From positions 46,110,868-46,174,867 of the forward strand of contig OY365809.1 in the NCBI GenBank assembly GCA_959347315.1: a stretch of DNA of 64,000 bases. The letters run 5' to 3'. Position 1 is the first letter of the stretch, and every line of letters starts with the position of its first letter. This DNA is from Bimastos eiseni. Its lineage: Eukaryota; Annelida; Clitellata; Crassiclitellata; Lumbricidae. Both the position numbers and the translations under genes were made by a program. Shown piece after piece: positions 58,001-64,000 of the stretch. The notes beneath the pieces are model-generated. The model was not told the origin of the DNA. It did no database searches and saw only the letters and a list, made by a program, of their open reading frames with translations.

Positions 58001-60768
58001 ATGAAAGTAAAATTTAGTAGGTACAACTCTTGCACCAACCATAAAACTTCTTTTCTCACTTCAACAATGATGTTGTCAAAGACAATCAGCCAAATTAAGT
58101 GTTGCAGTTAGTGGTATTCATGGTAAAAGAAAGACATAAGTGGCACTGCCATTAATCACTTCTTAATCACTGTTTCTTAGCTAAACTTAAACAATGGCAT
58201 TCCAAAGCACCTTGAGAAGTTCTTCAAGAGATGCTGTAAAATCCAAAAAACTAAGATGCCAATAAAATATTCTACATGGGAGACAGTGCACATAAACTGT
58301 TTGAATTGATGCTGAAGTGACTCAGACCTTTGAGGAGTTTCGTGTAGTGGAGGAGGTAAGCGTACGGGTGAATGACGTCAAGGTCGAATTTCAACGTCTC
58401 AAGAAGCGACATCTCTGTCTGAACAACCTCTTGCTACAAACATAACAATAGATACACAACACAATACCAATCCCCTCCCCTCCCCTTTGGGTCAAATCCC
58501 AGTCAATGTCCCACCATCATCATCATCATCATCATCAGAAGTATCAACCAGTGCATTGTCAGGGATGCTGAGCTCATCTCAATTAACAGCTGCTACAGTG
58601 CATCAATGCATTCTGTGCACAATGTGTTACTGTCAGTTATCATCAGAACATACAACAAGGTTCAATGTGCACTAGGCATATATAAGCATACTTAGGAAGA
58701 CCACAAAACCAGATGCACAGATACTCAGACAGAGACAGATACACAGACAGAAAGATACCGACAGAGACAGAGCAGCATACACAAAGTAACAAGAGCTGTT
58801 CCTGATAGTATTCTTTAGTTAAAATGGTTAAACTAGACATATAACATGATGCGCCTTGCATGGCTGTTGTACAGTTACATTTAGCTCATGTAATAACTTT
58901 TAATCATCTGTTCATAATATATTTATAATTAGGGATGTACCGAATATTCGCTTCGTATTCGCTTTGGAGCCGAATAGTGGGTCAAATCGCTATTTGGCAT
59001 TTCCCATCTGTGGATTTGGCCTGAGGTTCTGTTTAGAATCAACTATAGATTGATGACTAAGAGAAACACAAACTCTGGAAACAACTTTTAAGGCATAGCA
59101 TAAAGAACCACAAGATTCTGTTACAATGAAATCAAAAGCTGTCTGTGGACAATGTTCCTGGCCACATTATATGTCATTAGATGTCTGCTGATAAGAAACT
59201 GAAGGTGTCTGATGTCTATCGTTCACCTGTGGATCCGTTCCAAAAACACTGAACTGCTTCTCAGACAGCAGCAATTTAATCGTCTTCAGCAGATCCGGAA
59301 GAGTTGTCTTGTTCTCCTGAGTCTTGCTTGATAGAAGAAGACAACTAGTAGCAGTCACCTGAGAGGCAATGAAACAGACTCAACTGTTAGACCATCATCA
59401 ATTGATAGGCAATGAAACAGACTCAACCAATAGACCCTCATCAATTGATAGGCAATGAAACCGACTCAACCAATAGACCCTCATCAATTGATAGGCAATG
59501 AAACCGACTCAACCAATAGACCCTCATCAATTGATAGGCAATGAAACAGACTCAACCATTAGACAATCATACAGAACTCCTCAAGATATTGCACTAAAGC
59601 AGACACTACAATAATCTTATGAAGATTTCTTAAGTTAATGTAGCTAAACACACTGTAAATTCTGTCAAGAGTCTACAAAATTTCAGAATGAGATTAAATT
59701 CAAACGACGAGAGTACTAAAACAGACCTGAAAGAAATAGATATACAAGTAGATCTACTCTTTTATATTACATCACTTCATCTTCATTTGGCTTCAACTGA
59801 GTCATCATCATAAATCACAACACATAAAATATACAACTCTACAACATGATACAGTAATTCATTCATTAATTTTAGAGCTTTATATAGCACCCTTTCAAGG
59901 TTACAACTCCCCCACCACATGTGGACGAGATCGGTCAACGACTCACATGTCGGTGGAAATTCCTGAAAGATTGCAAGACGTGAAATCGATGGAAATAGAC
60001 GACAGCAGCAGCGTAAGTGTCGTACTGGCTGATAGAGACGAGAGTTAAGGCTGAAGCAAGAAAATGACGGAACTTACAAGATATAAGTTTACGTTAAAGA
60101 AAATAGGAAATTAATTAACAAAATCATTTATGATCATCTAGAGAAGATCATCTGAAGAGCGATCCAAGCAGAGGATAAATTGCTCATAATTCAGAACAGT
60201 GGCAGACTATTTCTGAATCTTTAAAAATGCAAATTTTAAGATTATCTGATGAATCTATAACTGATATTCGCTATTCGGATAATAAACATAAATTGTGCGA
60301 AACATGATGCATAAGGTTGGTTACTGTAAAACATGAACACATACCGAAGACGTATCTCATATCCAGCAGAATCTAGAGCTTAAGTGTGACACGCAGAGAT
60401 GACTAGAGCAATCCAGACATAATATCTTATATTTAACCTCATGACTTGCATTTTTAGTCAAGTGCAAATGTTGAAGATGTTAAGTGACATAGTTGCTCTA
60501 CATAAATTCAGGATCCCATACTCCTGCAGCTGAACAGTCCCTCATGCAATTTCACTGACTACTTGAGACAAAGCATTTTCAGTTGGCAAAGATCTAATAA
60601 AACCCAGATTGACACTCAGATCAAAGGATACATTCCCAGTTTATTTGCCAGTTCAATGATGAACCCTGCACCTTCTTCGCGATACCTGGATTCAGTCTCC
60701 GCATTAATTCCATCTGCCTCTGAAGGTGAATGCACCAACTCATCTTTCTCAAAGTACCAGCAAGGCAT
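51108..60768 (-). CDS. CCNK: Cyclin K, partner of CDK12/CDK13
   Basis: Nine exons in transcript order: 60768-60632, 60028-59947, 59358-59227, 58433-58328, 57901-57844, 57194-57019, 56751-56522, 55936-55900 and 52075-51108. They have consensus GT-AG ends, total 1,926 bases and keep one frame for 641 residues plus stop. Exon 1 has PCWYFEKDELVHSPSE, the cyclin K signature before the first cyclin box. QYDTYAAAVVYFHRFHV, LLETLKFDLDVIHPY, TSWTFVND, EPDLLAVAFLYLACRL and DICGQVLGLYSKG follow the human protein through both cyclin boxes. Cyclin K activates CDK12/13, which phosphorylate the RNA polymerase II C-terminal domain. The tail is RS-rich (about residues 260-375) and then Pro-rich. The assembly starts with MPCWYF; a further 5' exon is likely, since other cyclin Ks have about 20 more N-terminal residues. 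Confidence 0.95.
52141..55560. repeat. 3.4-kb minisatellite, 24-bp unit, with higher-order duplication
   Basis: About 140 units of CCCATCATCCCATYTGAAAA plus CTCY/CCCC spacers, mostly 24 bp. Marker variants (CCAATATG, CCAACATG, CATTTAAAA, AATGCTGACCCATCACC) recur in the same order. CCAACATG at about 52852 and 54007, and CCAATATG at about 53019 and 54174, are both 1,155 bp apart, so a block of that size was duplicated. Long frames on both strands (LKTPPSSH and GEFSNGMM repeats) arise because 24 is a multiple of three. The array lies in the last intron of cyclin K. Confidence 0.96.
55900..55936 (-). CDS. CCNK: Cyclin K micro-exon 8
   Basis: 37 bases between TTCTTTCCAG and GTGAGT, encoding SSFAGRSRIYEK plus one base. 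It joins exon 7 in phase 0 and supplies the one base needed by the terminal exon, and keeps the RS frame. Confidence 0.85.
56079..56357. repeat. 15-bp minisatellite (GTCAGGAGCTATGCT)
   Basis: About 19 units with CTATG, CAATG, CTACA and ATACG variants; part shows a CAATG-CTATG-CTACA three-unit order. The minus frame reads PDSIA/PDSVA repeats after an acceptor-like TTTCTGTGTAG, but its phase does not fit exons 7 and 8, so I take it as intronic. Confidence 0.95.
56522..56751 (-). CDS. CCNK: Cyclin K exon 7: end of cyclin fold and start of RS region
   Basis: Starts after TTTGTAG with the last helix of the second cyclin box (DICGQVLGLYSKG), then an acidic KEEKEE, then SSSPVLRRGRRRSGSSGRRS and SPLPRRSPSPLPRRS. 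Ends at GCGGAT|GTAAGT in phase 0. Confidence 0.93.
57019..57194 (-). CDS. CCNK: Cyclin K exon 6: second cyclin box core
   Basis: 176 bases after GTCGCAG encoding LYTTLCVQYEPDLLAVAFLY and then ACRLTKFEVTDWMGKPDNY, YNHFVSDMNIDILK. These align with the human cyclin K second box including EPEIIAVAV and CKFE. Confidence 0.95.
57349..57436 (+). mobile_element. SINE-like fragment, copy B
   Basis: Diverged copy of the 25647-25735 sequence, in an intron of cyclin K (between exons 5 and 6). Shared ordered blocks include GAAAGAGGAGGG, CTAATCATC and GTCGTTAAAC. Confidence 0.6.
57844..58433 (-). CDS. CCNK: Cyclin K exons 4 and 5
   Basis: Exon 4 (58433-58328) encodes QEVVQTEMSLLETLKFDLDV and HPYAYLLHYTKLLK; exon 5 (57901-57844) encodes DKDRIQQVLHTSWTFVND. 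They link the first and second cyclin boxes with matching phases (0 to 1, 1 to 2). Confidence 0.93.
59227..60768 (-). CDS. CCNK: Cyclin K exons 1-3: first cyclin box
   Basis: 60768-60632 encodes PCWYFEKDELVHSPSEAD and ESRYREEGAGFIIELANKLG. 60028-59947 encodes QYDTYAAAVVYFHRF and SFRNFHRH. 59358-59227 encodes VTATSCLLLSSKTQENKTT and LLLSEKQFSVFGTDPQ. The GGAAT|GTATCC donor and TATCAG|CCAG acceptor restore the LG-x-x-YDT motif of cyclin K. Confidence 0.93.
59362..59565. repeat. 44-bp tandem repeat abutting a splice acceptor
   Basis: About five copies of a unit containing AGGCAATGAAACAGACTCAA, then CCAATAGACCCTCATCAATTGAT. The copy nearest exon 3 forms the polypyrimidine tract and acceptor of cyclin K exon 3 on the minus strand. 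Confidence 0.92.
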
Positions 60769-62503
60769 CTGCACAAAACAGAAACAATGGCTACAATTTA
60801 AAATATATATTACCTCGTCTCCATCAACAGCCAACTCAAATATTAAACACTATTCCATTAGCTACACAGGCCAGTTTATTACAAAGGCAAACACAAAGTA
60901 TTGTGGTGCGTATATACACAGTGTCGTGAGGGCTGGTGTAAGGGCCGTCATTAGAAAATTTGGTACTTTCCACGCAGTGGCGTACGAAGTCCGGAAACTT
61001 ATGTACCCCAATAATGTAAGTCCGTCAAGCAAACCTCTGAGCAACATTTCATTTGTAAATCATCCCAAATATTACTGCAACACAATACCAAGTCATTGTA
61101 AATCTTGAATAATTCTACCTCAAAATTCTGGAGCTGCGACGTGAAGGAAATTGACAGAATGATCAGCTTTAGAGACAAACTAGTAGCGTATCTGTCAACG
61201 ACTCTGACGTCTTCTGTCAATACCGCGCTTGTACGTCTGTTGACCCTTTGCTTCGAAGTGATCTTACCTCTCCGACTTACTCTTTGATTTTAACTGGGGT
61301 GCTTCTGTTTCTGCCCATGTTCTTAAGACTTTTCTTATCCCATAGGGATATCCCATACGTTGAACTTGGAGGCGCTACAGAAATATGCAGATATTTGATC
61401 AATTTTCATGAAACCAGTCAGAAGTAGCATTTTATGAAATGCCACATTGTTGCCTTTTGACATTTTTGCACTCATGATTAAACAAATTATTAATACACAT
61501 ATATTGTTAATTCCTTTTCTTAAAAAATAATGCTAAATATTGTAATGAATATTTAGTGGAACCTATGCTAATTTCAAATTAGAAATTCTGCATTTTTATT
61601 AAATATATGATGAAATTCTAGGTCTGATGCGTCATTTTCCCATGCTTGCATCCCCACAATAATGGTATTGCCTGCAAACTTAACATCTCGTCTAGCCGTC
61701 TTGTCTATTCAAAAGGAACTAGCTTTTAATTTAAGCCAATCACAGCTTGAGTAAGAGGTTATATGCAAAGAAATACCACCTACGGAATAATTTTCAAATA
61801 ATCACACGAACTTTGGAAGCGATTTTCTCAGAAGAGAATGCGAACATAGTACGATTTTAAATTTTCATAACTTTTCTCAGGTATGAAATATAAGAGAAAC
61901 AGAAGCAGTTCTGAAAAGCTAATAAGAAGCTCTATAATGTTGCATCAAAAACCCAGTTTCCACATTTGGAAATATGTGACTGATTTAGTGCTGAGCAGTC
62001 ACATATAATTCAATTAGAATATACAAAACATTAAAAATTTATTGTTTCAAATGTTACAAACTTCATCAAAATCAACCGATTAATAAATCAGTATATAATA
62101 ATAAATAAAATTATTCTTTAATGTGCAAACGCAACGTAAAATTATTTCTTGGCTCTAGGCTTGAAATATTGAAAACATATCCAAACGAGCGATAACGAGA
62201 GAACTAAGAATAATAATTTATGATTTTATAGCGCTTGGCTTACGGCTGCCGTGCAATAATTTTATAGGCTACCCTACATGTAGCTTGTCTGAACTTCTAT
62301 GAAATGAAAGTTAAGATCTTTGCTGACGATATTGTTGATCCGCTCCATTTAACAGATTCAATTCAACTAAATATTTGTTTAATGAGATATCCAGCTGTGA
62401 CTGTCACAGCCGCAACTCAGCTTACAATAACATTAGGCCTAATTATAAGATTGCAAACCGCTTAATAGCTAGGCTTCATAGCCTATGGTTCCCTAATTGA
62501 GGC

Positions 62504-62634
62504 CAGAGGCGCCAAGATAGGGGGACGGAGGCAAATGCCTCCAATTTCAGGTAAGAGGGATTTTTGAGTCTTAGGGACCTGAGACTGGGGACGGTTGCCT
62601 CCATCACTCAGAGCAGAGGGGAATGACGCCTCTG
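62504..62634. mobile_element. hAT-type MITE, copy 3
   Basis: 131 bp from CAGAGGCGCCAAG to AATGACGCCTCTG, with the family interior (GGAGGCAAATGCCTCCAATTT, shortened). Left flank ATTGAGGC is matched by GTTGAGGC four bases past the right end, so the duplication is nearly intact but offset. Confidence 0.82.
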
Positions 62635-62875
62635 TATGGTTGAGGCTAATAATGCGCATGTATATGCATCTACCTCCAACCTCTTACCACTGTTCGAAGA
62701 GATGTCTCAAAGCTGACCGCACACTATTTAATGTAGATATATATATAGATTTATATATATACAGGTATAACATAATATATTATATATATAAACCCATCCA
62801 TCCATTCGTCCGACCGTCTGTCTGTCTTTCTGTCTATCTATCTATCCATAATCTAATATATCCATCAATCCATAA

Positions 62876-62975
62876 ATCAGTCAATCAATCGATAAATCGA
62901 TCAATTAATCGATAAGATTGATGTAGCGACCCTTCAAGATATCTACGCTGAGGTGCTCGAGGAGTTACATATAGA
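62876..62975. mobile_element. SINE-like 3' end, second copy
   Basis: CAATCAATCGATAAATCG microsatellite followed by TGTAGCGACCCTTCAAG and ATCTACGCTGAGGTGCTCG, matching 24079-24140. Confidence 0.5.
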
Positions 62976-62984
62976 TGTCACAGA

Positions 62985-63105
62985 TTGGACGAGGAAGAGG
63001 AGGAGGAAGAAGAAGAAGAAGAAGAAGAGGAGGACGAGGAGGAGGAAGAAGAAGAGGAGAAAGAGAAGGACAAGGAAGAGGAGGAGCTAGAGGAGGAGGT
63101 TTGTG
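62985..63105. repeat. GAA/GAG purine tract
   Basis: About 115 bases of almost only A and G on the plus strand (GGAAGAGGAGGAAGAAG-type units), a simple slippage-prone tract. Confidence 0.9.
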
Positions 63106-64000
63106 AGATTGGATCAGCGATGGACACGCTTGGTTGAATAGATCATCGATTAGAATTTGAATCAGCTGCTGAAACTTAGTACTACTACTCCCGCGAGCAC
63201 TCGCACACGCTTCTCCATCCCTGTCCTAGGCCTAACTGTAGCAATGTCAGTTCCAAGCACGGATAAAGAGGAGGGATCTATTTGATATTGACGCGAAACA
63301 AACGATGAAAGAATAAAAGAAGAAACTCCTTTAAAATGAATGGAAATACTGTAAAGACGTCAACTACCGTAATTGTAGTTTTAAAATAGTCTATAAAGTA
63401 TTAAAAGCATAATAAGACGCACCAGAGGCAGGTTATTTCAATCGCTAGAAACTATTACTAGTAATTACGAAATCGAAATTACTCTCTTTTGCGTGTGGTC
63501 GGCGGTCACTCAATTAAGAGTCAAGATGTCATTTAGTACTGGACAGAATTAATTGATACAATTAACACACCTTTTAACTGCTCTTTCCGACGCTATAGGC
63601 TCATACCCGTCAATTCGTTCAATCGACAGATTTCTCGCACGCCAATAGCTACCTATTCAGCAAACGAAGTGGAATTGTGAACGGTCCTTGTGGCCAAATA
63701 AAAAAAAGAATAAAATAAAATATTTAGTCCTTAGTCCTATGGCCGTGGGATAAACTATATTCACGGGTTCCTATTATACACCACCTAAGTGTATAATATT
63801 ATTGTAATCAGTGGAGTCGCTAGGATTGGTAGCAAGAGAAGGCAGATTGGATATGATGCGAATAGGAGAGGTCGCGTGGGGCTACTGTGTCTCCTTCCAA
63901 TCTGCACATTTTTAAAATGACAATGGGACAATGATCGTTTGTTGGTGACGATGCCGTCATAATCATGCAAATGTGGTACGATTCAAAACTATATCATGTA

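Larger units (their letters stand above)
60769..64000. other. Right-hand region upstream of cyclin K
   Basis: Should include the cyclin K promoter and any 5' exon, which I could not place. Holds MITE copy 3, an AT array and CTGT/CTAT tract near 62730-62850, a SINE-like end near 62876-62975 and a purine tract near 62985-63105. No other gene is supportable. Confidence 0.5.

Overview
This is animal nuclear DNA with large spliced genes, not microbial. The evidence is consistent GT-AG exon/intron structure, long introns full of microsatellites, minisatellites and small transposons, and metazoan protein families: TRIM-NHL, cyclin K, a START lipid-transfer domain, and a ZMYM1-type hAT transposase. 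The TRIM-NHL gene and the repeat types point to an invertebrate or basal deuterostome. I cannot name the species.

Layout. (1) 1-4110 is non-coding and repeat-bearing. (2) 4111-6195, minus strand: an intronless TRIM-type gene with RING-like, B-box, coiled-coil and NHL parts. (3) 6.2-11.2 kb: non-coding, with a tRNA-derived SINE. (4) 11.2-34.7 kb, plus strand: a very large gene ending in one 7.7-kb exon. Splice phases link an acidic N-terminal exon with a PP1-type RVRF motif, a small basic exon and a single-transmembrane exon to the giant low-complexity exon. A second set of 5' exons (16.3-17.1 kb) joins the same transmembrane exon in the same phase, so the gene probably has two promoters and two N-termini. 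I do not recognise the family. (5) 37.3-50.5 kb, plus strand: a gene with a 10-residue N-terminus, one transmembrane segment, a low-complexity linker and a C-terminal START domain built from seven small, phase-matched exons. Its last intron holds a broken hAT element with a perfect 8-bp target duplication. (6) 51.1-60.8 kb, minus strand: cyclin K in nine phase-consistent exons (641 codons as assembled), with an RS-rich stretch after the cyclin boxes. One intron carries a 3.4-kb 24-bp minisatellite with higher-order duplications. The START gene and cyclin K are tail to tail. (7) 60.8-64 kb is non-coding as far as I can see.

Mobile DNA is a major part of the window: one hAT element, three copies of a small hAT-type MITE with CAGAGGCG termini, a relative of it, several SINE-like families, and at least ten tandem-repeat arrays. 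Most long open frames outside the genes come from repeat units whose length is a multiple of three.

The most unusual items are the membrane-anchored START architecture, the giant transmembrane protein with two phase-matched N-termini, the RS-bearing cyclin K, and the layered hAT insertion. All exon calls come from reading splice consensus, phase and protein similarity by eye. No alignment, transcript or database search was run.
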